Origin: Bordetella genomosp. 12
GTDB lineage: Bacteria; Pseudomonadota; Gammaproteobacteria; Burkholderiales; Burkholderiaceae_B
Direction of reading: 5' to 3'
NCBI RefSeq assembly: GCF_002261355.1
Contig: NZ_NEVU01000003.1
Location: 1,364,001-1,428,000, forward strand
DNA: 64,000 nt
Within the stretch, counting starts at the first letter, position 1. The number at the start of each line of letters is the position of its first letter. Below, one piece after another: positions 41,986 through 50,851 of the stretch. The notes beneath the pieces were generated by a model. It had not been told where the DNA came from, searched no databases, and saw only the letters and a list, made by a program, of their open reading frames with translations. The translations under genes were made by a program, and so were the position numbers.

Positions 41986-42752
41986 GCGATTCCGCCGTCA
42001 AGTTCGAAGTCGACGGTGGCGTGGCGCTGGTCACCCTGAACCGTCCGCCGGTCAATGCGCTGAACCGCGAGACACGCCGCCGCCTGGTGGCCATCTTCGA
42101 CGAAGTGTCGGAACGCGAAGACATCCGCTGCGCGGTGCTGACCGGCAGCGGCAGCGTGTTCTGCGCGGGAGCCGATCTGAAGGACCGGCCCGCGGCCGAC
42201 ATCGCCGGCGACTTCCTGGAGCACAACCGCATCACCCGTGAAACGGGCAATGCCATCCGCGAGTGCAGCAAACCCGTGATCGCCGCGGTCAACGGCGCGG
42301 CGCTGGGAGCCGGATTGGGCCTGATGGCTGCCTGCGACATCATGTACGCCTCCGACAACGCCACCTTCGGCATGCCGGAAATCAACGTCGGCCTGGCTGG
42401 CGGGGCATCCATGCTGCGCACCTTGTTCGGCCGCTCGACGCTGCGCCGCATGTTTTTCACCGGACAACGGCTGAGCGCGCAGGACTTGCTGCGCCGCAAT
42501 GTCCTGGAAGACGTGTTTCCCGCCGAGGAATTGCTTCCCGCCGCGCTGGCGCTGGCGCACGAGATCGCCGCCAAGGCTCCCTTGGCCGTGGTGTACGCCA
42601 AACGGGCCGCCAATATGGTCGATCTGATGCCGCAGCGCGATGCCTACCGCTTCGAGCAAGACTTCACCATGGCACTGGCCAAGACCGAAGACGCCCGCGA
42701 AGCACGCATGGCTTTCCTCGAAAAGCGCGCACCGCAATTCAAGGGACGTTGA
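41982..42752 (+). CDS. Enoyl-CoA hydratase/isomerase (crotonase) family protein
   Basis: Crotonase of 256 residues. Oxyanion-hole segments are VFCAGADLKDRP and VNGAALGAGLGLMAACD. As in its paralogue at 18403, the first catalytic Glu of classical hydratases is replaced by Gly (GAGLG), while the second Glu remains in MPEINVGLAGG. The shared C-terminal motif EDAREARMAFLEKRAPQFKGR marks them as one subfamily. It heads the long CoA-thioester operon, translationally coupled to the leader peptide, and stops 2 bp before the acyl-CoA synthetase start. Hydration, isomerisation or C-C cleavage of an unsaturated acyl-CoA are possible. Confidence 0.9.
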   Translation: MSDSAVKFEVDGGVALVTLNRPPVNALNRETRRRLVAIFDEVSEREDIRCAVLTGSGSVFCAGADLKDRPAADIAGDFLEHNRITRETGNAIRECSKPVIAAVNGAALGAGLGLMAACDIMYASDNATFGMPEINVGLAGGASMLRTLFGRSTLRRMFFTGQRLSAQDLLRRNVLEDVFPAEELLPAALALAHEIAAKAPLAVVYAKRAANMVDLMPQRDAYRFEQDFTMALAKTEDAREARMAFLEKRAPQFKGR

Positions 42753-42754
42753 AC

Positions 42755-44887
42755 ATGAGCGCATCGATGCCACGCCCCGGCCTGGGGCTGCAGCACTTTT
42801 TCCAGGCGCAGGGGATCGCCGTGATCGGCGCCTCCGATGACGTCACCAAGATTGGCGGACGTCCCGTGCATATGCTGATCAAGTACGGCTATGCCGGACC
42901 GATCTACCCCGTGAACCCCAAGGCGGGAACGATCCAGGGGCTGACTGCCTACCCGAGCGTGCGCGATACCCCGACGGCGCCCCAACTGGCGATCCTCGCC
43001 GTCCCGGCCGCGGCCACGCCCGCGGCGCTGCGCGATTGCGCCGCGCGCGGTGTCAAAGCGGCCATCGTCCTGTCCTCGGGCTTTGTCGAGGCCGGACCTG
43101 AAGGCGCGGCGCTGCAAGCCGAACTGGTGCAAATCGCCCATGCCAGCGGTATGCGCGTGCTGGGCCCGAATTGCCTGGGCGCGGTCAACGTCGCCGATCG
43201 CCTGATCGGTTCCTTCTCGATCGCGCTCGAAGAGAATATGCCGCCTGCCGGTCAGGTCGGCATCGTCTCGCAATCGGGCAACGTCGGCAGTCACACCATG
43301 CAAAGCGTCGCCCGCCGCGGCATGGGGGTGAGTCGCTTCATCGCGACCGGAAACGAGGCCGACGTGGACGTGGCAGATGGCATCGCCGCCCTGGCCGAAG
43401 ACCCCGCCACGCGCATCATCCTGTGCTGCATGGAGACTTGCCGCCACGCCGGCAAACTCATCGCCGCCCTGCGCATGGCTCGCGAACAGGGCAAGCCCGT
43501 CATCGTTCTCAAGATCGGCTCCACCGAAAAGGGTCAGGCCGCCGCCGCCTCGCACACCGGTGCGCTGACAGGCTCGGACGCCGTCATCGATGCAGTATTC
43601 CGCCGCCACGGCGTGCTGCGCGTTCGGTCGGTGGAGGCATTGATCGACATCGGTCACGCCGCCTCGCTGCTGATGCCCAACCGTCTGCCGCGCACCGACG
43701 CCGTCACCCTGGTCGCCGCCTCGGGCGGTTTCGGCATCATGATGGCCGACGCCATGAGCGAAGCCGGCCTGACCTTGCCCGCGCTGGCGGCCCACACGCA
43801 ACAGCGCATCCGCGAGGCAGTGCCCACGGCCAGCACCGGCAATCCGGTCGATGCCTCGGCGCAGATGTCCAGCCGGCCTGACATCCTGCACAAGATGCTG
43901 ACCGCACTGCTGGACGACCCCGCCGAAGGCGCGCTGATCCTGTTCATGTCGCTGTCGCTGTACAGCACCCGGTTGCGGGGCATTTATCTTCAGGCCTTGG
44001 CTCAGGTGCGCGCCAGCCATCCGGATCGGCTGCTGATGATCATCAGCCAGGGGCCGGCAGACGCGGTCGAACAGATCACCGCGCTGGGTATCCCGGTGTT
44101 CGCCAGCATCGATGCGGCCGCCACCGGCGTGGCCGGCCTGCTGCGTCTGAACCAAAGGCTGGGCGCGGCCATCCCCCGCGACGCCGAGAGCGCCGCGCAG
44201 GGGATCGACGCCGCCGTGTTTCGCAATGAGTTCGAAGCCAAGCGCGCTCTCGCCCGCGCGGGCATCGATGTGCCCCATGAAGTCATCGTCCACGATGCCG
44301 CCGCCGCGGTGAGCGCGGCCGAAGCGATCGGATACCCGGTGGTGCTGAAAATCGCCTCGGAGGACATCGCCCATAAAACCGAGGCCGGCGGCGTGGCCCT
44401 CAACCTTGCCGACGCGCCGTCGGTGCGCAGTGCCTACGCGCGCGTGCTGGACAACGCGGCCCGCTACGCGCCCGACGCGCGTATCGACGGTGTGCTCGTC
44501 GCGCCCATGCTGCGAGGCGGCACGGAGATGATCGCCGGCGTGTCTCAGGATCCGGTCTTCGGCCCGGTCGTGATGGTGGGCATGGGCGGCATTTACGCCG
44601 AAGTGCTCAAGGACGTGGCCGTCCAGACCGCCCCCGTCAGCGAACAGGAAGCCCTGGCGATGATCCGCTCGCTCAAGATGTTCGCCATCCTCGATGGCGC
44701 ACGCGGGCAGCCCAAGGCCGATATCGAGGCGGCCGCGCGCACGGTCGCCCGGCTGTCCGAGTTCGCCTACCAGCACCGCGACGACATCGCCGAAATCGAC
44801 ATGAACCCCATCTTGCTGCGGGCCCAGGGCCAGGGCGCGGTCGTACTCGACGCCCTGATGATCCCGCGCGCCGCTGCCGTACTCTGA
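42755..44887 (+). CDS. NDP-forming acyl-CoA synthetase (acetate-CoA ligase family)
   Basis: Enzyme of 710 residues. Order: CoA-binding domain with IAVIGASDDVTKIGGRP (about 20-40), succinyl-CoA-ligase-like domains with QVGIVSQSGNVGSH and the phosphohistidine motif AASHTGALTGSD, and a C-terminal ATP-grasp domain (about 470-710) with PVVLKIASEDIAHKTEAGGVALNL and PMLRGGTEMIAGVSQDPVFGPVVMVGMGG. It activates an acid to its CoA ester with ATP to ADP. Fused alpha-beta forms like this act in acyl-CoA metabolism and in hydroxycinnamate activation. It is the activating step of this operon, matching the CoA-transferase in the 14-19 kb cluster. Confidence 0.92.
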   Translation: MSASMPRPGLGLQHFFQAQGIAVIGASDDVTKIGGRPVHMLIKYGYAGPIYPVNPKAGTIQGLTAYPSVRDTPTAPQLAILAVPAAATPAALRDCAARGVKAAIVLSSGFVEAGPEGAALQAELVQIAHASGMRVLGPNCLGAVNVADRLIGSFSIALEENMPPAGQVGIVSQSGNVGSHTMQSVARRGMGVSRFIATGNEADVDVADGIAALAEDPATRIILCCMETCRHAGKLIAALRMAREQGKPVIVLKIGSTEKGQAAAASHTGALTGSDAVIDAVFRRHGVLRVRSVEALIDIGHAASLLMPNRLPRTDAVTLVAASGGFGIMMADAMSEAGLTLPALAAHTQQRIREAVPTASTGNPVDASAQMSSRPDILHKMLTALLDDPAEGALILFMSLSLYSTRLRGIYLQALAQVRASHPDRLLMIISQGPADAVEQITALGIPVFASIDAAATGVAGLLRLNQRLGAAIPRDAESAAQGIDAAVFRNEFEAKRALARAGIDVPHEVIVHDAAAAVSAAEAIGYPVVLKIASEDIAHKTEAGGVALNLADAPSVRSAYARVLDNAARYAPDARIDGVLVAPMLRGGTEMIAGVSQDPVFGPVVMVGMGGIYAEVLKDVAVQTAPVSEQEALAMIRSLKMFAILDGARGQPKADIEAAARTVARLSEFAYQHRDDIAEIDMNPILLRAQGQGAVVLDALMIPRAAAVL

Positions 44888-44895
44888 GGACACGC

Positions 44896-46101
44896 ATGCA
44901 CTTCGATCAACACGTCGCGGTACCGGACCCGGCCGCCGGACCCGAGGTCTACCGTCAGCACGCACGCACGTGGTTGCGGGCCCATCTGCCCGACTTCATG
45001 CGCGCCGACAATCCCGCCTGGCGCACGCCTTCGCTGGAGGAAAGCAGCGCCTGGGAAGCCGCCATGTATCACGCCGGATTGGCGGGCATGACGTGGCCCA
45101 AAGCCTATGGCGGGCATGGCCTGAGCCTGCGCGAGCATCTGGCCGTCAACAAGGAGATCGGCGCCCTGCCCATGCCTGAAAGCGTGAGCTCCATCGGCAA
45201 AGAACTGGCCGGCCCCATCATCATGGCGGTAGGCACCGAGGCGCAGAAACAGGCCTTTTTGCCCAATATCCTGGCCATGACACAGTACTGGTGCCAAGGT
45301 TTCTCCGAGCCGGACGCCGGCTCGGACCTCGCACGTTTGCGCACCAAGGCCGTGGAGGACAACGGTCAGTGGCGTATCAACGGACAGAAAATCTGGACCA
45401 GCGGCGCGGCCAAGGCGCACTACTGCCTGCTGTTGACCCGCACCGGTACAGTCGCCGACAAGCACCGGGGCCTGCTCATGTTTGCGGTGCCCATGGACAC
45501 CCCGGGCATTCGCGTCGTGCCCATCAAGTCCATCGACGGAAAATCTTCTTTTGCCGAAGTGTTCTTCGATGATGTCGTCGTGCCCGACAGCGCACGGCTG
45601 GGCGCGCCCGACGAGGGTTGGAGCGCGGCCATCCGCGTGCTGTCCATCGAGCGGGCCACCAATCGCATGTATCGTCCTTGGCGTTTCGAGTGCGAGCTGC
45701 GGCAACTGATTACGGCCTGCAAATCCGACAGCCAGCTGGCCCACCATCTGGAAGATGGTTATTTCCAGCGCCGTGTCGCAGACCTGTTGGGCGAGATCGA
45801 TGGTCTCAAAGGCCTGGTTGAACTGACCGTCGAGCGCATGATGCGCGGCGAGACCATCGGCGCACGCGGCTCGCTCACCAAACTTTACTGGTCGGAATGC
45901 CATCAAGCCTTCGCCGGGCTGGCGCTGGCCACGCTTTCACAGGTCGGCCCGCACTCCAGCCCGCTGGCTCGCAGAGCCCAGGCCGCATTCACCAACGCCT
46001 ACCTGTTCGCGCGCGCCGAAACCATCTACGCCGGCACCACGGAAGTGCAGCTCGATGTCATCGCGCAGCGCGTCATGAATCTCCCCAAGGATCTGACATG
46101 A
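44896..46101 (+). CDS. Acyl-CoA dehydrogenase, large subunit
   Basis: FAD enzyme of 401 residues with the standard fold: helical N-domain, beta middle domain WCQGFSEPDAGSDLARLRTKAVEDNGQWRINGQKIWTSGAAKAHY, and C-domain ending ETIYAGTTEVQLDVIAQRVMNLPKDL. Closest in pattern to the C-terminal half of the fused enzyme at 11786-14095. The next gene, overlapping by 4 bp, encodes a small partner, so a heteromeric enzyme is expected. It forms the alpha,beta double bond of the CoA ester made by the synthetase encoded 8 bp upstream. Confidence 0.92.
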   Translation: MHFDQHVAVPDPAAGPEVYRQHARTWLRAHLPDFMRADNPAWRTPSLEESSAWEAAMYHAGLAGMTWPKAYGGHGLSLREHLAVNKEIGALPMPESVSSIGKELAGPIIMAVGTEAQKQAFLPNILAMTQYWCQGFSEPDAGSDLARLRTKAVEDNGQWRINGQKIWTSGAAKAHYCLLLTRTGTVADKHRGLLMFAVPMDTPGIRVVPIKSIDGKSSFAEVFFDDVVVPDSARLGAPDEGWSAAIRVLSIERATNRMYRPWRFECELRQLITACKSDSQLAHHLEDGYFQRRVADLLGEIDGLKGLVELTVERMMRGETIGARGSLTKLYWSECHQAFAGLALATLSQVGPHSSPLARRAQAAFTNAYLFARAETIYAGTTEVQLDVIAQRVMNLPKDLT

Positions 46102-47042
46102 GCAGCGACGACCTGCATCCCGAAGAATTCGCCCAGGCCGCCCATGCGGCCATCACCGATGCCATGACGCGCCCGGACCACCGTGCCATGGCCGCGGTGC
46201 TCGCGCAAGCCGGCCTGTACGGGGTCATGGCCGCCGAAGATGACGGCGGACTGGGCCTGGACCTGGCCTTTGCCCTGCCCATCGCTCACGCGGCCGGCCA
46301 TCTGCACCTGCCTTTGCCGCTGGCCGAGCAGATCCTGCTGGCGCACGCTTTGACGGGTACGCCTCAGGCAGCCGCGCTGGCAGGCGCGCAGCAACTGGCG
46401 GGCATCGCCTGGCAAGGCAGCGTGCAAAGCGGTCATGCGCGGCTGGACCATGGCCCCGCCGATTGGGTGCTGGTCGCCGATGGCGACGGCGCCAGCCTGC
46501 TGGACATCACGGGAGCCACGAGCGAGGAACAGTCCGCCCTGGATCCGGAGCAGCCCCAACGCTGGCTCTCGCTGCAAGGCGCGCCGGTGCTGGCGCGTCT
46601 GGATGCGGCGGCCTGGGCCGGATTGCAGCACCGCGCCCGGATTCTGCTGGCCGAATTCGCCAACGGCGCGGCCGAGGGTGCGCTGCAGGCAGCGGCCAGT
46701 TATATGGCCACCCGCGTCCAGTTCGGGCGGCCCCTGTCCGCCAAACAGGCCGTGCGCCATCTCCTGGCGCGCATGCGCCTGCTGCAGGACGTCTCCCGTG
46801 CGGCCATCCGCCGCGCCACGCTCACCGATGAGTTTGGCGCACCGCGCGACGCCCGCCCGGCGCTGACCGGCGCGCTCGGCAATGCCGCCTACGTTATCGA
46901 GAAGGCCATTCATCTGCATGGCGGCATGGGCTTTACCTGGGAGCTTGCGCTGCACCGGGCGCTGCGCGCCGTGCGCAGACTGGACGCCGCCTTTGCCGGC
47001 TTATCGCGCGAGACCGGCCGCGCCTACATTCAATCGGTATGA
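46098..47042 (+). CDS. Acyl-CoA dehydrogenase, small subunit
   Basis: Protein of 314 residues, shorter than a full dehydrogenase. It keeps YMATRVQFGRPLSAKQAVRHLLARMRL and the helix KAIHLHGGMGFTWELALHRALRAVRR but has a reduced middle domain, as in the small subunits of heteromeric acyl-CoA dehydrogenases. It matches the N-terminal half of the fused enzyme at 11786. The ATGA overlap with the large subunit gene gives coupled, near-equal synthesis. Probably not active alone. Confidence 0.88.
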   Translation: MSSDDLHPEEFAQAAHAAITDAMTRPDHRAMAAVLAQAGLYGVMAAEDDGGLGLDLAFALPIAHAAGHLHLPLPLAEQILLAHALTGTPQAAALAGAQQLAGIAWQGSVQSGHARLDHGPADWVLVADGDGASLLDITGATSEEQSALDPEQPQRWLSLQGAPVLARLDAAAWAGLQHRARILLAEFANGAAEGALQAAASYMATRVQFGRPLSAKQAVRHLLARMRLLQDVSRAAIRRATLTDEFGAPRDARPALTGALGNAAYVIEKAIHLHGGMGFTWELALHRALRAVRRLDAAFAGLSRETGRAYIQSV

Positions 47043-47046
47043 CACC

Positions 47047-47811
47047 ATGACCCTGCAACAGGACCTGAGCGCCCGCGTGGCGCTGGTTACCGGCGCCGGT
47101 GCCGGCATCGGCCGCGCCACGGCGAGCCTGCTGGCCGCGCGCGGCGCCATCGTCGGCGTCAACGATCTCAAACAAGAGCTGGTCGACGCGACGGTACACA
47201 GTATTACCGCCGCCGGCGGGCGCGCCTTCGCCGTCACGCAGAACGTCGCCACGCGCGAGGGCATCACCCAGGCCGTTAAGGCAGCGGCCGACCAGGGGGG
47301 CCGCTTCGACATCCTGGTCAACAACGCCGCGTGGGTGCGCTACCAGAGCGCGCCCGAGATTCAGCCCGATACCCTGGACCGCATGCTGGATATCGGTTTC
47401 AAGGCGGTGATCTGGGGCATCCAGGCTGCGGCCGCCGTGATGGACCCGGCCCGCGGCGGCGCCATCGTCAATGTCGCTTCCACGGCAGCCTTGAAATCCG
47501 CTCCCAACTCCATCGTCTATTCGGGTATCAAAGCCGGCATTCTCGGCATCACCCGGGCCGCGGCGGCCGAGCTCGGCGCGCAGCACATACGCGTCAACGC
47601 AGTGTGTCCGTCAGCGGTGCCAACCGAAGGCACGCAACGCAACCGCAATGCCGAGCGCGATGCTCGCCGCGTGGCCAGCACCCCGCTGGGCCGCCTGGGC
47701 AATGTCGAAGACATCGCCAGCGGCATCGTGTTTCTGGCCAGCGACGAAGCCCGCTTCATTACCGCCCAGGGGCTGGTGATCGACGGCGGCATCACCTTCA
47801 CCACGCTGTGA
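47047..47811 (+). CDS. Short-chain dehydrogenase/reductase (SDR)
   Basis: Classical SDR of 254 residues. Cofactor motif TGAGAGIGRATAS near 17-29, NNAAW in the central strand (usual NNAG), catalytic Ser in VNVASTAA and Tyr/Lys in YSGIKAG. The C-terminus SDEARFITAQGLVIDGGITFTTL is family-typical. It would oxidise the 3-hydroxyacyl-CoA or alcohol formed after the crotonase step. It begins 4 bp after the small dehydrogenase subunit and its stop overlaps the next start (TGATG). Confidence 0.92.
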   Translation: MTLQQDLSARVALVTGAGAGIGRATASLLAARGAIVGVNDLKQELVDATVHSITAAGGRAFAVTQNVATREGITQAVKAAADQGGRFDILVNNAAWVRYQSAPEIQPDTLDRMLDIGFKAVIWGIQAAAAVMDPARGGAIVNVASTAALKSAPNSIVYSGIKAGILGITRAAAAELGAQHIRVNAVCPSAVPTEGTQRNRNAERDARRVASTPLGRLGNVEDIASGIVFLASDEARFITAQGLVIDGGITFTTL

Positions 47812-48974
47812 TGCGCACGGCCCTGCTGACCGGAGCGGCCAGCGGCATCGGCCGCGCCGCGGCGCGCCAACTGGCGGCCGACGGCTGGCGTTGCGTGCTG
47901 GTCGACCGCAATGCACAAGCCTTGCAGGCCGTCAGCGACGAACTTGGCGCCGCCCACCTGCCGCGTGTGGCCGACCTCACCGATGCCGCGCAGATCGCCG
48001 CGCTGGCGCACGGTATGCCCGCGCTCGATGCCCTCATCAACAATGCCGGCATGACCGATAGCAGCAACCTGCCCGTCGTGACGCAAGACCCTGACGGCTG
48101 GCGGCGCCTGCTCGAACTCAACCTGCACGCTCCCGCGCGTCTGGTGCAAGCCTTGCGCGCCGCCTTGCGGCCCGGCGCGCGGATCATCAACGTGGCCTCC
48201 GGCGCCGGCCTGCGCGCCATCCCCTGGCGCGGCGCGTACAGCCCCAGCAAAGCAGGCCTGATCGCTCAGACCCGGGCCATGGCGGCGGCATTGCCTGACT
48301 ATCGTTTCACCGTGCTGTGCCCGGGTTTCGTCCGCACGGAACTGGTGGCCAGCCTGATCGCGTCGGGCCGGCTGGATCCGGCGCGCGCGGTGGCCAAGAT
48401 CCCGCTCGGCCGTCTCGGCGAGCCTCAGGATATCGCTTGCGCCCTGCGTTTTCTGGCCAGCGACGAGGCCGCGGCGCTGCCGGCCGACATGCTGGCCGTG
48501 GATGGCGGGTCGTCGATTTTCGGGGGTAGCCAGGCCTACGGCCCCACTCCGCATGCGCCGCTGGCGTGGGATACGCCGCTGGACCTGCGGGTGCATGGCC
48601 CCTGGGATGGGCCGCCAGCGGACGGCACGCCGGGTTACCCGGCGATCCTGGATACCCGCGCGCTGGCCAGCCCGCCCGGCCAACGCCTCGATGCCATCGT
48701 GCAGGCGGCGCAGCAAGCCGCGCTGACCGGTCCCGGCAGTCTCACGATCCTGTTGCCGCAGGATGCGCAACCGGACTGGCAAGCCGCAGGCGAACGCGCG
48801 GCGGCCCGCATGCTGATCGCCACCCTGGCCTGCGAATGGGGCCCCCTCGCGGCGCGCGTCAATGCCATCGAAGTCCCGCCAGGCGGCGACCCGCAGCGCT
48901 ATCTCCCCCTGCTGCGCTTCATGGCCGGCGCGCAGGCGCAGTACCTCACCGGCCAGACACTGGGCAGCCCATGA
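47811..48974 (+). CDS. SDR fused to a truncated second SDR domain
   Basis: Protein of 387 residues. The first 245 residues are a complete SDR: TGAASGIGRAAARQ, NNAGMTDSS, Ser in NVASGAG and YSPSKAG. The remaining 140 residues lack a glycine motif but read like the second half of another SDR: AARMLIATLACEWGPLAARVNAIEVPPGG followed by LLRFMAGAQAQYLTGQTLG, the usual substrate-loop and C-terminal strand. So it is a one-and-a-half SDR. The extra part may be a docking or dimerisation domain, or a decayed fusion. Translationally linked to the SDR before and the CMD gene after it. Confidence 0.85.
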   Translation: MRTALLTGAASGIGRAAARQLAADGWRCVLVDRNAQALQAVSDELGAAHLPRVADLTDAAQIAALAHGMPALDALINNAGMTDSSNLPVVTQDPDGWRRLLELNLHAPARLVQALRAALRPGARIINVASGAGLRAIPWRGAYSPSKAGLIAQTRAMAAALPDYRFTVLCPGFVRTELVASLIASGRLDPARAVAKIPLGRLGEPQDIACALRFLASDEAAALPADMLAVDGGSSIFGGSQAYGPTPHAPLAWDTPLDLRVHGPWDGPPADGTPGYPAILDTRALASPPGQRLDAIVQAAQQAALTGPGSLTILLPQDAQPDWQAAGERAAARMLIATLACEWGPLAARVNAIEVPPGGDPQRYLPLLRFMAGAQAQYLTGQTLGSP

Positions 48975-49690
48975 CGGATCCCGACACCCTCAAAGCGAAC
49001 TTCATCGCCGCGCGCGGCTATTGGCGCCCCTGGAATGAAGCCTTGTTGCACGGCAATCCGGCTTTCATCGAACGGTATGCCGCCTACGCGGGTCATCCGG
49101 CGCGCACCGGCCCCTTATCGGCACGCATGGTCGAACTGATCTATCTCGCCCTGGATGCCTCCGCCACCCATCTCTATGAGGCAGGGCTGACGACGCATCT
49201 GCGCCTGGCGCGGCAAGCGGGCGCCAGCGAGGCCGACCTGTTCGACGTGCTGCACCGGGTCACGCTGCAAGGGTTGAGCGCCGTCTTTCAGGCCGCGGAC
49301 CTGCTGCACGAGGCCGCGCCCCTGCCCCCCCTGGAGGCCGGCCACCCGCTGCAGGCTCGCATCGCTGCCGCCTGCCCCGAGCAGGCCGGCAGTTTGCGCC
49401 GGCTGGCGGCGGCCGACCCGGGCTACGTGACCGCGCTGCTGGATTTTCTCGAACTGGGACGGCCTCAGGGCGGCCTGCAGCCGCGCGAATGCCTGTTGAT
49501 CGACCTCGCTTTGCACGCCTGCTTCACCCACGCCGATCTGCCCGCGACCCACGCGCTGATCCAGCAGGGCGTGGCGCGCGGCATCGGCCGCGCCGCCATG
49601 CTGCAGGCCCTGCAATTGGGCGCCCACCTCGCGGTTCACGGCGCCGCCTTGGGCGCCGTCGTCTTCTCCCGGCAAGGCCCGCAGTCCTGA
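48971..49690 (+). CDS. Double-domain carboxymuconolactone decarboxylase family protein
   Basis: Protein of 239 residues with two CMD-like helical repeats. Repeat 1 has SARMVELIYLALDASATHLYEAGLTTHLRLARQAGASEADLFDVL; repeat 2 has QPRECLLIDLALHACFTHADLPATHALIQQGVARGIGRAAMLQALQ. Neither has the CxxC of AhpD peroxidases, so a decarboxylase or lactone-type activity is more likely than peroxide reduction. Last gene of the operon starting with the leader peptide; overlaps the SDR fusion by 4 bp. No substrate can be assigned. Confidence 0.82.
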   Translation: MTDPDTLKANFIAARGYWRPWNEALLHGNPAFIERYAAYAGHPARTGPLSARMVELIYLALDASATHLYEAGLTTHLRLARQAGASEADLFDVLHRVTLQGLSAVFQAADLLHEAAPLPPLEAGHPLQARIAAACPEQAGSLRRLAAADPGYVTALLDFLELGRPQGGLQPRECLLIDLALHACFTHADLPATHALIQQGVARGIGRAAMLQALQLGAHLAVHGAALGAVVFSRQGPQS

Positions 49691-49717
49691 TTCAGCCGCG
49701 CGGCCCGGCGCCGGGTT

Positions 49718-50686
49718 TCAGGGCTGCGCCTGGCGGCTTGCGGCCGTTGCGAACGTCTGCGCCAAGTCCAGCATGTCGCGCTTATAGTCATCCAGGCTGC
49801 CGCGGTACGCCTCGAGATACAGATCGTGGCGCGCCTTCTTCAAGGCCGGCGAATCCACCGCCTGGCGCACGGCGGCCGACAGTTTTTCGCGAACCGCGGC
49901 GTCCATGCCGCTGCGCACCGCCACGCTATAGCTGCTGTGAAACACCATGTCGGGCACCCCCAAGTCCGCGAAGGTCTTCACCCCCGGTATCTGGCTTACG
50001 CTGCCGGGACGTCCGGTGTAGGCCAGCACCTTGACCCGGGGATTGTCCTTGACGCTTTGCGTCGTGCCGATCGTAGTGAAGTAAGCGTCGATCTGGCCGC
50101 CCAGAATGGCTCCCACTCCCTCGGCGCCCCCTTTGAAGGGAATAGAGCGATACTTAACGCCCAGGCCCGCGGCAACCCGCTCGGCCAGTGTGGAGTAGGT
50201 TCCCACCCCCAGGTCGGCCGTGCCGATGTCCAGCTCCCGCTTCAGGCCTTTGAGGTCCGATAGCTGCGTCCAGCCGCGATCCGCTGGCACGATGAAGGCA
50301 TAACTGCTCTGGCCCAGCGCAGCGAGGATGTCGAAGTCCGTGAATTCATAAGCCGCGCTCGGCGTCATGATTTTGGCGCTGTAGAAACCCTCGGCGTGCA
50401 CCAGCAGCGTGTAGCCATCGGCGGGCCGGCTCTTGACCGCCTGAATGCCGATAGCCGAGCCGGCGCCAGGCCGGTTTTCCACCACCACCGGTTGGCCCAG
50501 AATCTTACCCAGCTCCTGCGCGAACGCGCGCGAAATCCCGTCCGTCGCCGCCCCGGGCGGATAGGGGACGACCAGACGCAGCGGCTTGTCCGGATAATCG
50601 GCCGGGGCCGCGCTGGCGGCGATGGCATAAAGGGTGCAGAAGGCCGCGCTGCCCAGCAGCAAACGGCGCCGTATGGCCTGAGTCAT
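49718..50686 (-). CDS. Bug-family periplasmic solute receptor
   Basis: Receptor of 322 residues. The N-terminus [22 protein letters not shown] is a signal peptide with a twin-arginine-like start (RRRLLL); mature [23 protein letters not shown] and [16 protein letters not shown] define the family. PPGAATD replaces the usual APGGxxD in the ligand loop, a sign of altered ligand preference. It is convergent with the CoA operon and divergent from another Bug gene; the 165 bp between the Bugs holds both promoters. Confidence 0.87.
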   Translation of the reverse strand: MTQAIRRRLLLGSAAFCTLYAIAASAAPADYPDKPLRLVVPYPPGAATDGISRAFAQELGKILGQPVVVENRPGAGSAIGIQAVKSRPADGYTLLVHAEGFYSAKIMTPSAAYEFTDFDILAALGQSSYAFIVPADRGWTQLSDLKGLKRELDIGTADLGVGTYSTLAERVAAGLGVKYRSIPFKGGAEGVGAILGGQIDAYFTTIGTTQSVKDNPRVKVLAYTGRPGSVSQIPGVKTFADLGVPDMVFHSSYSVAVRSGMDAAVREKLSAAVRQAVDSPALKKARHDLYLEAYRGSLDDYKRDMLDLAQTFATAASRQAQP

Positions 50687-50851
50687 GGATAGTCTTCTTC
50701 AGTTGTCCCCGAACCCAGTGTATCGATCGGCGCGCGCGCGATTCCCTCATCTGCACGCAGTTCTGATCTGCGGTTTCAGCTATAGGCAATTCAGCCGGGC
50801 TACCTAGAATTTAGGGGTTTCATATAACTCGAAAATTCGGGAGACAACGCA

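Noticed and set aside
42644-44965. 773-residue open frame antisense to the NDP-forming acyl-CoA synthetase
   Set aside because: It is a high-GC shadow frame with repetitive His/Gly/Asp composition and no family motif; the sense frame has all enzyme motifs.
50731-50745. Alternating GC run (GCGCGCGCG) as Z-DNA element between the divergent Bug genes
   Set aside because: The run is short and expected in DNA of this composition.
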